Assembly (NCBI RefSeq): GCF_963576675.1
Contig: NC_088918.1
Span: forward strand, 67,047,001 to 67,111,000
Direction: 5' to 3'
Source of the DNA: Euphorbia lathyris
Taxonomy: Eukaryota; Streptophyta; Magnoliopsida; Malpighiales; Euphorbiaceae
DNA: 64,000 nucleotides
Position 1 is the stretch's first letter. Every line of letters starts with the position of its first letter. The notes below the pieces were generated by a model. It was not told the DNA's origin and did no database searches. It saw only the letters and a program-made list of their open reading frames with translations. Positions 19,825 to 32,500 of the stretch are shown one piece after another. The position numbers and the translations under genes are program-made.

Positions 19825-20383
19825 GGGTAATTAATTTATTAGTCCCTATATTTTAACAAAACATACTGTTTAGTCCCTGTATTTTCAAAAACACATGGTA
19901 AGGTCCTTAACCTTTTTTTCAGTGAACTGTTTAGTCCTTACGTCTGTCTGTTAGATTTTTTAAAGTTTATGAATTCGGAAATGACTAAATTACCCTTTAC
20001 TATTTACCTACAAATTTCAGAAGAGGAAATCCAATTTAGAAGAAGAAACTATTTGTATGGAGAACAAGAAAAAGAACAGACCCAATGCTTATGAATTTGA
20101 ACGATTAAGAAGAAAATCAAGAAGAAGAACAACCAAAGTTGATTTCAGATGCAGTAGAGTTTAAAGGAAAGGAAAATAAAGGAAAAGAAGAACGCAAATC
20201 CAAATTGACTAACAGAATCTTGATGAGAGTCTAACAGCAGGGACTAAACAGTTCACCGAGAAAAACATTAGGGACTAAACAGTTTATCGAGAAAAAGGTT
20301 AGGACTTTACCATGTGTTTTTTAAAATACAGGGAGTAAACAGTGTATTTTGTCAAAATATAGGAACTAATAAATTAATTACCC
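19825..20383. mobile_element. Mutator-like MITE, 559 bp
   Basis: Inverted ends GGGTAATTAATTTATTAGTC... / ...ACTAATAAATTAATTACCC, about 150 bp each, flanked by a perfect 9-bp duplication TTAAAATAA (19816-19824, 20384-20392). The phrase GGGACTAAACAGT recurs in the right arm (and inverted in the left). The centre (about 20000-20210) is purine-rich with no ORF. Confidence 0.87.
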
Positions 20384-20751
20384 TTAAAATAAATACCTTA
20401 AGTAATGAAATTATTTCATTTCATGTTTCTTTCTACAAAGAATAGGTAGTTTTTCTGTCCTTCAATTCTGGAATATCAAGATGAAGAAAAGGTAGCTCAT
20501 CATACTCTTCCTTTTGAGAGGGATAAACCAAGAATTCATAAAGCAGAATAAGCAAAATCTCAATTATAGCATGACCATAAAGTTGTACAACTATGATATG
20601 ATACACAAGACATAATTTCTGTTCAAGCTATGATACGAGAACTTATAGAAACAAACAAACAACAGTAACCTAAAAGGAAAATCCCAGCAGAGAACCTTTT
20701 TTTCCATAAACCTGAGCCTAAGATTTCCACATTTACAAAAACCATCTATCA

Positions 20752-21315
20752 AAGTGAGTAAGTTACTACATTTGGAGAACAACCATTTCAAGCCATGGAT
20801 AAGAGAATTATAAGTATGAGTGTCAGGAATTAAGCCTTTTTCTTCAGGAAGTTCAACTGCTGCATCTATCTTTACTACAAGAAAAAGGAGATTTAATGAC
20901 AAGAAAACCATCATTATAAGTCTAATTCCACTCATTAAAAGTTATTAATGAGCGGAATTTTCCCTTTGAGAAAGCCCTTCTTACTAAAAGTATTAATGAG
21001 CGGAATAATTCCACTCATTATTAACTTACAATGAGTTGACATTTACTTTTACTAAAAACTATGTATAATGTTTAAAAAATACGCTCATTAAAAGTATTTA
21101 CAATGATTAAAAATACGCTCATTAAAAGTATTTTTACACTTACAATACCCACTAATCAAGATGTTATAAGTACGGATACTAGGTTTATAATTCTTCTTCA
21201 CCATCACTTGAAATATTTTGATTGCTCTATGCATCTGTCCATGTAAACCGTACCCATCTATTAACGAACTATAAGTAACACCGCGAGGCGCTATGCCCTC
21301 TTGAAAAACAATCAA
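20752..21315 (-). pseudogene. PPR protein gene fragment, split by a small transposon
   Basis: Minus-strand fragments of pentatricopeptide repeats (35-residue helical pairs that bind organelle RNA). Right piece: VTYSSLIDGYGLHGQMHRAI and TYNILISGYCK. Left piece, after the insertion at 20875-21139: KIDAAVELPEEKGLIPD, TYNSLIHGL and LIDGFCKCGN. Removing the insertion and one TTA duplication joins the two pieces in frame, so the PPR was intact at this site when the insertion happened. Only about three repeats remain, with no start and with later frame loss, so this is a relic of a P-class (Rf-like) PPR gene. Confidence 0.7.
20875..21139. mobile_element. CACTA-like small element inside the PPR fragment
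   Basis: 265 bp flanked by a 3-bp duplication TTA (20872-20874, 21140-21142), as for CACTA elements. The left end CTACAAGAAAAAGG matches the common CACTACAAGAAA terminus minus two bases. The right end (GTATTTTTACAC) does not match well, so the family call is tentative. The interior repeats CTCATTAAAAGTAT and AATGAGCGGAAT in both orientations. Confidence 0.5.
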
Positions 21316-21810
21316 AGAAATAAAGATAATAAATTATTCAGATGCAAGGAAAGTTAGAGAGAGACAAAAAAAACAGTAGAGAGAGAAAATGAGGAAGAAG
21401 ATAAGGAGATTTTATCAAATGATGAGAGAGAAAGAAATGGAGGGAGGAAGATGGAGGGATAGGGTAAAGTAATAAGGGTATTTTAGACATTTTAATTTTA
21501 AGGGTCCCACATTTTTAAATGGGAGAAGTGAAAAAAGGGTGATGTGGCGTGTTGACTCGCGTTGACCGGTCATTTTAACCGGCCATACACCAAAGTGGGA
21601 GGTCACCTATAAGTTCATACATATTAGTGAGACAAATTGAAGATTGTACACCAAAGTGTGAAATCGGACAAAGGTTGTACACCATTGATGAAATTTACTC
21701 GTTCTTCTTTATTCCTAGCTATCTCTTATTTTTACTCATGCTATTATGATTATAATGAATTATTTTAAAGAGTGCAGATTCATTTCCTTCTCTACTTACA
21801 ATCAATGTCT
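21316..21810. other. Intergenic; transposon terminus near 21540-21712
   Basis: No gene. 21540-21712 repeats CACCAAAGTGTG/CACCAAAGTGGG phrases and ends GATGAAATTTACTC, the layout of another common plant Mutator-like TIR, with only one end visible. 21340-21460 is GAGAGA-rich. Confidence 0.4.
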
Positions 21811-21834
21811 TCATTGTTGGTGGTTTTTTTTTTT

Positions 21835-23571
21835 GATAAGGAAAGGGTAGCCGGGGCTACAAAGCACAGAGCCTGGGGAACGAGACACCAGTCGACCCCG
21901 AGGAAGGTCATCCGCGTAGTTGGCCAACCAGTCGACGCTTCTATTGCCCTCCCTATAGATATGACAAACAGACACAGCCCAGTTTCTGTTAATTAGATCG
22001 CCAATGGCTTGGATGAGAGAACTATAGTCATTTGCATTATCCCTTGGGTGGGTTACCAGGTCCACGCATAACCGACTATCGACCTCAGCAATGATTTGGC
22101 GAAGACCAAGATCCCAAGCCAATTTCAGGCCCTCGAACAAACCCCATAGTTCCGCCTTAAGAACCGAACAGGACCCCAGCTTCCTAGCAAACCCTTGCAC
22201 CCACCTACCATTACTATCACGAATAATGCCCCCTGCAGAAGCCCGGAACTGGTCCCCCTTTACCGCCCCGTCCGAATTCAGTTTAGCCCAACCGGTCGGG
22301 GGAGGAGACCAACCAATGGAGCGAAGAACACGAGGAGGCCTAGAGGAGTTAGCCAAGTTGTTAAGATTGCTCACCGTAATTTCGTTAACCATTGCCTTAA
22401 TGCTGAAGACAACTTCCGAGGGGGTCCGTTTCGTCTGTTGGAAAATGGAACAGTTCTGAGTCTTCCAAAGCATCCAACAAGTTACCCCAAACCAGACATT
22501 ACGTCCCGAGCTAGCCTCCAATCCATCATTCTTGAGGCCATCCGCGAGCCAAAGAGCATTAGCTAAGTTGATGCTCCTGTCAAAATCCTGAAGGCTGAGA
22601 ATTGAGAGCCACACCGATCTAGCAAAAGGGCAGTCCCATAGGACATGGAGAGAAGATTCAGGGTGAAGCATGCAAATCTGACAGCAGTCATTGTCCAGGA
22701 TGTGTCTGCGATTCAGCTCAGAATTCGTGAGGATCTTTCCCTTCGCGGTGAGCCAGAGGAAGCTACGAATTCTTTGGGCGCCAGGCCACTCCCAAATCAT
22801 TTTCCAAATTTGCTCCCCCGTAGAGCCAGCCCCCTCATCAATGATTTCATAAGCCGATTTGATCGAGAAGCTGCCATTACAAGTTCCCATCCAAAAACAT
22901 CTATCTCTATGATTCGTGAAACCCCCAAAAAGCGAAGCATCCAATGAATTGAGACAATAATCAGACAAGAGGTGTTCGAACAAACCCCGGAGCTAGTTTC
23001 CATTATCGTCGACCATGTCGATGACCCGATAATCCATCAGAGGGGCGTTGATCTGTCCCATAGTAAGGTTCAATAGGGGCCTAAATCCCCACTCCAGTTA
23101 TCCCTCTAGAAAAGGACCTCCGAGCCCCTGCCGATATCCCACTTGAGGCCCACCGCTACCTCCGGTTGGAGACGAACCACAGCCTTCCACAAAGGAGAGG
23201 AATTCCCCCGGCTCGGAAGGAGTCCAAGGTGAGGATCAGTAACGTTATATTTAGCCGAGAGGGCACGGACCCAAAGGCAGTTAGGATTCGCGATGAAATT
23301 ATAACCGAGCTTTATTAGGAAACCCTTATTCATAGATCTCGAGTTCCTGAGGCCGAGCCCTCCATACCTAACCGGAGTGCAGACATCTTCCCATTTCACC
23401 AGGCTGATCCTGCGTTTATCACCCGTAGATCCCCAAATGAAGCTTCTGATAAGCTGATCGACCTTGTCGTAGATGGCGACAGGAAGGGAGGTTGATTGCA
23501 TTGTATAGTACGGGATGGTGGAGAGAACTGCTTTCGCTAGGGTAACTCTGCCCGCCAGGGATAAGGAATTG
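21835..23571 (-). pseudogene. LINE ORF2, C-terminal part: RT thumb, zinc-binding, RNase H
   Basis: Follows RT motif LGKYLGVPLL across the solo LTR. Visible are RVTLAKAVLS (about 23550), IRSFIWG and GGLGLRN (RT thumb region), then a zf-RVT segment (about 22760-22600, WLTAKGKILTN and CQICMLHPESSLHVLWDC), then an RNase H with D (LNSDGAV), E (LKAELWGL) and D (AEVDSRL), plus the late YREGNRSVDWLAN motif. Stops at about 23101 and 22995 both sit where a Trp codon is expected (TGG to TAG). Such elements copy their RNA at a nicked chromosomal site. Confidence 0.9.
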
Positions 23572-24593
23572 GCCGCTGATGCGCGACGCCTAGTAGTGTT
23601 CTTTTTAACGACGAAATGTATATTACGATGATTGCGCTATAACTATGGATGTGGTCTTTCTAAGTGCTTTGTATCTACTAGACGTCACTACTTAGGGGCA
23701 AGTGTATCCCGTCGTATCAAGTAATAATCCGGTTAAGACCGGGTATCGAATCCACGGGATTTATAACTACAAGTATTAGACGACTCGGTTTTATACGTTA
23801 TCTAAGCGGTGAATACTTTGAGTTGGTGTGAGACACAACTACAAACTACTCCTAACCTATTAGTGAGACAGATTTATGTAACGGAAAACTCCAAGGAATG
23901 ATATGGGTGACGATAAGTTATAAATATAATATGCAATAACTCCAAATATATTCGGTTGACAATTTACTCTTGCAAAGACGACTACGTGTAGTTCGACCGA
24001 TCCGTGAAGTACTTAGACTACGTGGTTCCTAGTCAAGGCGTGTCTAATGCTGGGGATCAGAAACTAGGGCCCGTAAGTTCCGTGGTGTGTCAATTCCTAC
24101 GGTTTCCGGTTTGTCACTTCCGGTAAGGCAACACCTATATGAATCCCTAAAGATAGCCCGAATGGCGTCGGAAATCGCGTTCCCCTACACGATAGTCAAT
24201 TATGAGTATCAAAACAAGCAATAAACATCAACACGTATATAGGAACGGAAATTGCAAATCATATATTATAAATATGGAGAGTAAGAATATCGAGTACAAC
24301 CGAGCCTAGTACATAGGATGAGATCAAAGCTAATTAGCAGGTAAAGAGGGGAGAATCGGCCCTCGGAACTAGCTAATCGGACTAAAGGCCGACTCTTAGG
24401 TCTTGGAGGTGGAACTCTCGAGCTTGGTGAATGAAGGTGGAACGGAACTTTGAGGAAATGCCGGAATGAACGAACAAGCTCTCAAGGTGGGAGAGTTTTA
24501 TTACATAAAAACCGAATCTAAAACTAACAAAAATTCTATCAAAAGAAGTAAAATGTAGCTATGTACAAGGTATCTAAATGAGTGCTAGTCACT

Positions 24594-24605
24594 CTTATTT
24601 ATACA
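24594..24605 (-). promoter_or_regulatory. TATA-like box of the solo LTR
   Basis: Minus-strand TGTATAAATAAG, about 85 bp downstream, in LTR orientation, of the palindrome cluster and about 700 bp from the LTR start. Sequence-based inference only. Confidence 0.5.
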
Positions 24606-24679
24606 TCAAGCTAGGGGCAAAATTGTAAGTTCACAAGGTATAAGTATGGAGCAACATTAATTTCTGCAGAATTCCCATA

Positions 24680-25070
24680 ATACGCCTTACATATGGTAGG
24701 GTACGCCCCGCGTACTAGCCCATGCCTTCAATAATTTCTTGCATGTGGACCTAAATCGGATCTTGCTGTCCCAAGTACGCCCTGCGTACTTTGACATACA
24801 CCGCGCGTGTTTGAGCTCCTGGCTAAAAAGAGCTTGAATTACACCAACTACGCCCTGCGTATCCTGAAACACGCCCTATGTATGATAGTTGACTTAGGAG
24901 ACAATGCAGTCTGACATTTATGATTGGGCCAATTATTGCTTTCTACGCCCTGCGTAAGTTGGGTACGCCTTGCGTATTATGCGTTGGATCCACATGGTGT
25001 CTGCGGATAAGGCAATTATTTCTGACTCAATGTTTCACGCCCTGCGTACAGAGTGATACGCCCCGCGTAC
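24680..25070. repeat. Cluster of TACGC-NNN-GCGTA palindromes
   Basis: Six perfect palindromes: GTACGCCCCGCGTAC (24701), AAGTACGCCCTGCGTACTT (24773, 8-bp arms), TACGCCCTGCGTA (24849 and 24944), TACGCCTTGCGTA (24964) and TACGCCCCGCGTA (25057). At least four degenerate versions lie between them (about 24681, 24796, 24870, 25036). Spacing is irregular (20-95 bp), unlike a simple tandem repeat, and spacers are unrelated. The variable centre is C-C/T-C/T. Confidence 0.88.
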
Positions 25071-25310
25071 TGGCATGAATTTTGCTCCTTGCTCGTACCT
25101 GAAATACAACTCTCGAGAGCCGAGTTAGCTTGACGTTTTATTTCATAAATTCAACCAAAAACAAAGATAATTAACTAACACTATGAATTTTATTCTTACT
25201 ACGTTATTTTATTAAAACACTCTATTTTTGTAATTAAACTTATTTATTTAGTCTCAAATTAAACCGTAAATCACGCTAAAAGATAGGGGTAAAATACCCA
25301 TATCAGCCGC

Positions 25311-25632
25311 CCAACCAGAGAGGCGCGCATTTACAATTTCAAGGATAAACTGAAAGGTGCCCCGATGAATCCTGGAGTGAAGCAAAGGGACCCCGAGATA
25401 CTTTCCGAGGTCAAGAGTAGGCCTAAACAACAACATATCCATGATCTCTCTTCGAGCCAGTGGCGTCAAATTCGCCGAGAAAAAAATATTAGACTTGTTC
25501 TGGCCGATCTTATGGCCAGATGCCATACAGTAGGAATCGAGGACACCCTTCATAACCAGAGCCTGCGTCCGAGTGGCCTTGGCGAAAAGGAGGAGATCGT
25601 CGGCAAAAAAGAGATGACTTAAGCCAGGGGGG
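25311..25632 (-). pseudogene. LINE ORF2, middle part with RT active site
   Basis: The 322-bp piece between the two insertions. It contains the RT catalytic motif SHLFFADDLLLFAKAT (about 25620-25570, FADD), then SGHKIGQNKSNIFFS and LGKYLGVPLLHSRI, ending at LSGWAA where the solo LTR inserted. It joins the segment ending at 35769 on one side and the one starting at 23571 on the other. No stop in this piece. Confidence 0.92.
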
Positions 25633-26953
25633 TGTTGGTCCCTTATAACGTGACAAGTATAGTTCCAAGGGGGGGATAAGAACTATTTAAAATTTTATCC
25701 GTTAAGGTTGACTTCTTTTCCTTATGAAAAGGGTTACACAGCGCGCTGAGTGAATTTAAGACACTAGCTTAGTCAACTGGTGACTAAGTCAGTTTCTTTC
25801 CTTGAGTCAGGAGATAGCACTCAAGTCTATTCCTGAACTCAGATACTCAATGCACACAACTCAGCGTGACTTCTTTACTTAGTCAGTTTTCAAGCAAGCA
25901 ATATATATCAAAGGAGTTAAAGGGTTAGAAAGATATTACTCAGCAGATTTATCCAGGTTCGGCCTCTCCGCCTACGTCCTGTCCCCGGAACACGTTCCGA
26001 GATTTTTGAATTCTCTACTGAGCTCTTTAAAGGTAGAGCACGAAACCTTTTACAAATAAAAGCTGAGTATAACAAGAGTACCTTCCTCTATACCTCTACT
26101 CACTCCTATTCTACCGCTGAGTACTATAACTGAGTACTCAGCCTCTCCTTTCTATTCTTCTAGAAATGATAATAAGATTGTCCTAAACAACAATTGCTAA
26201 GACACTTCAGATGATTGGAAATCACTCTAGACTTTTACACAATAATATGGAAATTGGTGTAAGGTATTTGCTTTGCTTTTCTCACAGAATCTTCGAGTAT
26301 GAATTTGGTCAGCGTTTCGACAACTTGAAGTTCTGCATCGATTAAAGCAAATGAAAGGCCTATTTATAGTGACACTTGAGGCACCGGTCATTTCGAATTT
26401 TGAAATAACCTTTGGAGGGAAGCGGCTTCCTGTCGTTGTCACTCTGGGCGTGCTCAGCGTCGTTGGCCAATAGAATTCTTGTATCTTCTGTCTTTGTCAG
26501 TCCATGGCAGAATGTTTCGACATTTAAGGAAAGGTCCACGGGACAGCTTCCTGCGCCTTCTGAACATTTCCTAAAGTAGAAATACTTTGTCTACAAGTTG
26601 AACATTGTCTGTCGCTGACTTGTACTTCTTGTCGTTCAACTCAGCAGCTTCATTCCGAAGTTGTTAGTAGAAGGCTTCTCGATCCTTCTTGGTGCTGGGC
26701 TAACGTCTTACTCAGTACGACGGCGTTTTGTGTCTTCTTGGGCCGTGTAACTTTGATCTTATTGACTTGGGCTTGACTTCCTCTTTTGGGCCTTTGGGCC
26801 ATTTGTCTTAATGTCTCATAAATTCAATAAACTCAACATTGAACAAACACATTAGTGAAATAAATCAAAGCATTTAAATTTAATGTGTTAGAATATTTTT
26901 TCTTACTTAAATAATTTTGTCAAATCAAAATGATGTGGAAAGGTGTTTCAACA
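25633..26953 (-). repeat. 3' LTR of copia copy 2
   Basis: About 1321 bp, opposite orientation to 12147-13466 and near-identical to it. TATA box at 26369-26360 (minus). The upstream palindrome seen in the other LTRs has a mutated arm near 26391-26407. Confidence 0.95.
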
Positions 26954-27420
26954 AACTCCCCCATTTTGATGTTGGCAAAAATATTCAGTTGAAGAACTCA
27001 GTGTTGAGCTCCCCCATGATGATTGACCTTATTTTATCAATTAACTCCCCCGTAAGGGGTGAGCTACTGACTTAGTTTTACTCTAAACATTTCAAGGTTT
27101 AATTGAGTAAGTCTAAGGACAGTTTTCAGAAAAAAAAAGGTCAGCTCATGGAACATATTCTATTTAACTCAGTTTCGATGTAAGGATAAGCGGAAGATTA
27201 AGTTCAGATATCAGAGTCTTAGCTGAGTGAGTTAGTTGTAACTGAGTGATTTTACTCAGTGACCAAGTATATGATTATTCAATGTTACCATGTGATTCAA
27301 GTCATAAATTAAGATCAATACAGCAAAAAGAATAGACAACATAATTGATAAAGATACGATTAGATTTAGCACAAAACCTATTATAAGCAAACACATAGAT
27401 TTACAGATATCTATCAATAT

Positions 27421-29017
27421 CTATCCCCTAATGTTGAAGGACACTTGGTTCGACTTGGGTTTAGGTGGTTGCTGAGGTTGAGTGCTAGGAGGAACAGCGG
27501 ACGAAGTGGAACCGAAGTTCAACTTCTGTTGTTGTAGATTTACAGCTGAATGTTTGTCTTTCTCCCCCTTTTTGCCAGCATCAACAGGCTGGGGGACAGC
27601 GGCATAGAACTTCCCTTGATCAACAGCACGAGATAAGGCAGATGAGTAGTGTTGAAGATCAGCAGTACTTTGCTTAAGTCCCGTAAAAACTCTAATGCCA
27701 CCAGCCATTTCTGATGACGGAATTTCCATGTGAGAACTGAGGATGCTGAGGATAAACTGAAGTAACTTTCCCATCCAGCTGATTGAATCAGTCATTTTAG
27801 CATAGGATTGATGATACATCCTGAGCAGTCCAGCATCATAATGGTGGCGTTGATTAGATTGATGAGAGACGAAGTCATAAGTAGCTCTGGGCAGCTTTTG
27901 TCATAGCATGTTGCGTTTTAGGTGGTTCAGCGGGAGCTGGGTTAGTCATGATAACCTTTAGTCGTTTAACAGTTTGGAGTGTGGTTGTTGACTTTCTTTT
28001 CTTTCCTTTGGCTATCTGGTCAGTTTCTTCTTCAGCGTCAGTTACGACATCCTTTCCTTTCTTTGACTTAAAAGGAAGACCGTACACAAGTTTGGTGAGG
28101 TCTTCAATAGTAATCTCCGTGCCAGATATGCTTTCTTTATCCTCGAAGCCGATTCTGTGATCCCTAAGGATTTCGGTAATGATTGAGCCCAGCCGAAGTG
28201 CTCTAATGCTTCGTTGCATAGCTCCGATCTAGAACACAGGCATATTCAGCGGTTTGTAGTTGAGCATATGCCATAGAAAACATTGCTCGAAATTGGAGGC
28301 AGAGGATGTGGAGTTGACTTTTGGGTAGAGATAGTTGGTCAAAAAGTAGTGAGCATGTCTCTGATGCTGAGTGAGCGAGGTGCAGGAGACTTCCCCTACA
28401 TGTCCCTCAGGTTTACAGAAAGTGGAGGTGTATTTAACCTTTTTGTAGTCATTTGTTCTCCTTAGCTCAGCTCCCTCATCTTTCAGTTCAAACAGAGTGG
28501 CCAAATATGTTCGGTCGATGATGATTTGCCTTTTGTTGACGTATGTGACCAGAAAATCAACGTCGTCTGTGGCTACTAGAAGATTGGAGTAAAACTCAGT
28601 TACGAGCCTTGGATAGGTCAGCCCACTCAAGAAGAAGAGTTTGGTCCATCCGTTCTTGGATATCCAGTCACTGTAGGGTTTTACTGTTTCTATGAAGCTT
28701 TTTGAGAACCATCGTGAAGCTACAACGTCTAACCCTTTAACGTCGGAGAATGCGGATCGGAAGGTTCTTTCCTCAGTTTCTTCTTCAGCTTTCTTGCCCT
28801 TATTCTTCTTCTTCTTTTTAGAAGGCATTGAGTGCTCAGTTTGAGGATCAACTCCGAGCATACTGACCTCATCCATGGGTTGGTCATGCTTACCATGGCC
28901 ATCTTGGCCCTCATCATTTGGAGTCTCAATGTATTCTTGCTCTGGTGGAGACTCATGATTAATGTCTGAGCGATTATCGTCATATTGGTCATCGGAGAGA
29001 TTATGGGAATCAGACAT
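27421..29017 (-). pseudogene. Third copia ORF, copy 2, with internal deletion
   Basis: Same protein as 9255-11679. ATG at 29017; the N-terminal 262 codons are open here, including the Trp that is a stop in copy 1. A stop at 28228-28226 follows MPVF. At about 27900 the sequence jumps from MTKAAQ to RATYDFVS, losing about 830 bp that copy 1 retains (10380-11210). The word CCAGA occurs at both copy-1 breakpoints, so microhomology-mediated deletion is likely. The last 140 or so codons are open to the natural stop at 27421. The globular N-terminal half and C-terminal helical part are conserved between copies. Confidence 0.75.
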
Positions 29018-29123
29018 GATGTTCTTGAGGATTTCTTTTGAGGATGCTTAGAAATTTGAGAGGGAGAGAAAAAGTTTGAGTGCGAATTTCAAGCGTAGAA
29101 GGTGACTGGTGAGAAAATGTTCA

Positions 29124-29133
29124 CTATTTATAG
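29124..29133 (-). promoter_or_regulatory. Internal TATA-like box before third ORF, copy 2
   Basis: CTATAAATAG on the minus strand, 107 bp before the ATG at 29017, the same spacing as copy 1. The box is unchanged between two copies that differ at many other spacer positions. Confidence 0.45.
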
Positions 29134-29507
29134 ACGATGGATGGCAACCTGATAGGTTGAATGAAACGGTGGGGATTTGAATCGCCTAAAGTCAGTTATT
29201 GCTAGCATTTATTGGGAAACGACGCGTGTATTTACTAATGATGATGATTACGTCATCCTAGAGGCTATGTATTTACGCATGCAAAACCTAATTTCGCAAT
29301 GGATTCCTTTTACTCAGTGTTAGGAATTCTAAACGTTTAAGATTCTGTGTAGTCAATGTTGTGCAAAGGAAAGGTTCTTATGCTTAGTGGGTCAGCTTGA
29401 TATAAACACTCAGCATATATCTATCTACTCAGCAAGTAATAGCATAAATCATTCAGCATGGTAATTCACTCAGCATGAATATATCATTGTATTTTACTTA
29501 GAATTTA

Positions 29508-32500
29508 CTAAAGAGGATTAAACATACCAATGGCTTCTCTCAGTATGCTGAATTGCTCACGAGCCAGTGGCTTCGTGAAGATATCAGCAAGCTGCTCATC
29601 CGTTGGGACATAGGTCAGCTTGATCTCACCCTTGAGTACATGGTCTCTAATGAAGTGATGTCGTATGCTGACATGCTTCATTCTGCTGTGCTGGATTGGG
29701 TTCTTTGATAGATCAATTGCACTTTTATTATCACATTTGACCTCAATTGTCTTTGTTAGAATGCCATAGTCTTCAAGTTGTTGCTTAATCCATAAGACTT
29801 GAGCAACACAGCTTCCAGCAGCAATGTACTCAACTTCAGTGGTTGACAGGGCTACTGATGCCTACTTCTTGCTGAACCATGATACAAGACAGCTCCCTAG
29901 GAAGTGGCATCCTCCAGAGGTGCTTTTTCGTTCAAGCTTATCTCGTCCGTAGTCAGCATCAGTGTATCCAACGAGTGTGAAATCATGAGTGTTGGGATGC
30001 CATAAACCTGCATTCACTGAGCTTTGCAAATATCTAAGGATTCTTTTTACAGCTATGTAATGAGATTCCTTAGGGTTAGATTGATATCTAGCACAGTAAC
30101 ATACTGAGAACTGGATGTCAGGCCAACTAGCAGTTAAGTAAAGTAGAGAACCAATCATACCTCGATATAATTTGCTGTCTACTGACTTACCATTCTCGTC
30201 AGCGCATAGGACAGTGTCAGTGCCTATAGAAGTAGATATTGGCTTACAATTTTCAAGGTCATATTTCTTCAATATCTCCTTGGCATATTTAGCTTGACTG
30301 ATGAAGATGCCATTTTTCCCTTGTTTGATTTGAAGTCCAAGGAAGAAGTTGAGTTCTCCCATCATTGACATTTCAAACTCAGTCTGCATTTGCTTGCTAA
30401 ATTCCTTGCACATTGACTCGTTAGTGGCACCAAAAATAATATCATCCACATAAATCTGAGCCAACAGGGTATCTTTACCCTTTCTCTTAATGAATAAGGT
30501 TGTATCAGCTTTGCCTCTGACGTAATTTCTAGTCAGCAGGAAACTGGTCAACCTCTCATACCAAGCACGTGGTGCTTGCTTGAGGCCGTACAGATCCTTT
30601 TTGAGTTTATAAACGTGGTTTGGGAACTTAGGGTCCTCAAACCCTGGAGGTTGATTAACATAAACTTCCTCGTTTATAACTCCATTAAGAAATGCACTCT
30701 TAACATCCATTTGAAATAATTTAAAGTTCATATAAGATGCATATGCACATAAGATTCTTATAGCCTCTAGCCTTGCCACTGGGGCGAAGGTCTCACCGTA
30801 GTTAATACCTTCTTGCTGACTGTAGCCCTGAGCTACAAGTCGTGCTTTGTTTCTGACCACGTTCCCTTGTTCATCCAGCTTGTTGCGGAAGACCCATCTC
30901 GTTCCTATGGTCTTCTGACTTCTTGGATTTGGCACTAAATCCCATACTTCGTTTCTTCTGAATTGATCAAGTTCTTCTTGCATTGCACTCATCCAGAATT
31001 CATCGTGCTCAGCTTCAGCGAAGTTCTTTGGTTCCTGAACTGAGACGAAGGCTACGTTGCTGAGGTATCTCCTGAGTTGATTTCTTGTCATCAGGGTATT
31101 CTCAGCGGCATCAAGAATGGCACTCTCCGAGTGACCTCTTGGTATTCTAATCTCCTTTGGTAGATTGATGTCTTGTGCTGTCTGTGTTTCAACAATCTCT
31201 GCAGGTGTAGACTGGTCAGTGAAAACAATTTGAGGTTCACTTTTACCTTTGGTCAGCCCTTGAGGGAATGACTCAGCGGCTGGTTCTTGGTCAGCGGGTT
31301 CTGAGTGTGGATCATCCTCGGTCAGCGGCTGGTATCTACCTGCAGGGTTAGTTTCGTCGAACTCAACATGTACTGACTCTTCTAAAACTTGAGTTCGTTT
31401 ATTGAAAACTCTGTATGCTTTGCTGTTTGTTGAGTAGCCTAAAAAGATAGCTTCATCAGCTTTTGAGTCAAACTTAGCTAGGCTATCTTTGGTATTCAAG
31501 ATAAAACATTTACAGCCAAAGGCACGAAAGTATCCAATGTTGGGCTTTCGTCCTTTCCAAAGTTCGTAGGGGGTTTTCTTTAATATAGGTCTAACTAGAG
31601 CCCTATTAAGAATGTAGCACGTTGTGTTAACAGCTTCTCCCCAAAAGTACTTTGGAAGCCTATGCTCACTCAGCATTGTCTTGGCTATTTCAACCAAGGT
31701 TCTGTTCTTCCTTTCAACAACCCCATTTTGTTGAGGCGTTCTAGGAGCAGAAAAATTATGGACAATGTCGTTGGTTTCACAGAATTCAACAAACTGTTGG
31801 TTCTTGAATTCTCCACCATTATCACTTCGGATGTGAGCCAATTTTAGGTCTTTATCATTTTCAAGTTTTCTTACCAAATTTGAAAATGTCTCAAAGGTTT
31901 CATCCTTGCTACTCAGCAAGATGATCCAAGTGTACCGAGAAAAGTCATCTACAATGACCAAGGAAAATCTTCTTCCACCCAAGCTCAGCGGCTGGACTGG
32001 ACCGAAGAGATCCAAGTGTAGTAACTCTAATGGACGCTTAGTTGAGACAATGTTTTTACTATGAAAAGATTGTTTGGTTTGTTTTCCAGCTTGGCAAGCG
32101 TGGCATAGTTGATCTTTTTCAAATTTAAGTTCTGGCAGTCCCTCAACCAATTTATTTCTTGCTAATTTGGCCAGGAGGTCCATGCTTACATGACCAAGTC
32201 TCATGTGCCATAGCCAGGAATTTTCTTCCTTTGACACTAAGCATACAGTTTTTGAAAACTTCTTTTCTAAATTTAGCATGAAGACATTATCAATGCGAGG
32301 GGTAGTTAAAATTAACTCATTAGTTTTGCCCTCGAGTATTTTACATCCAGTGTCATCAAATATAACTTTTCTCCCATTGTCACATTGCTGGGCTACGCTG
32401 AGTAAGTTATATTTGAGTCCACTGACTAGGGAGACTGACTCAATAGTAGGATTACCACCAACGGTTCCTGAACCTACTATCTTACCCTTTTTGTTGTCTC

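Larger units (their letters stand above)
23577..25305 (-). repeat. Solo LTR (gypsy-like), inserted in LINE ORF2
   Basis: 1729 bp, TGATATGGGT ... GCGCATCA in minus orientation, flanked by a perfect 5-bp duplication GCCGC (23572-23576, 25306-25310). No internal domain is present, so the element collapsed by LTR-LTR recombination. Orientation is chosen from the TATA-like box at 24605-24594 (minus) downstream of a palindrome cluster. Its 3' end resembles Tat/Athila-type LTRs (phrase GACGGGATACACTTGCCC). The lineage is uncertain. Confidence 0.85.

Noticed and set aside
21772..22947. Plus-strand frames opposite the LINE RNase H
   Set aside because: Shadows of the minus-strand ORF2.
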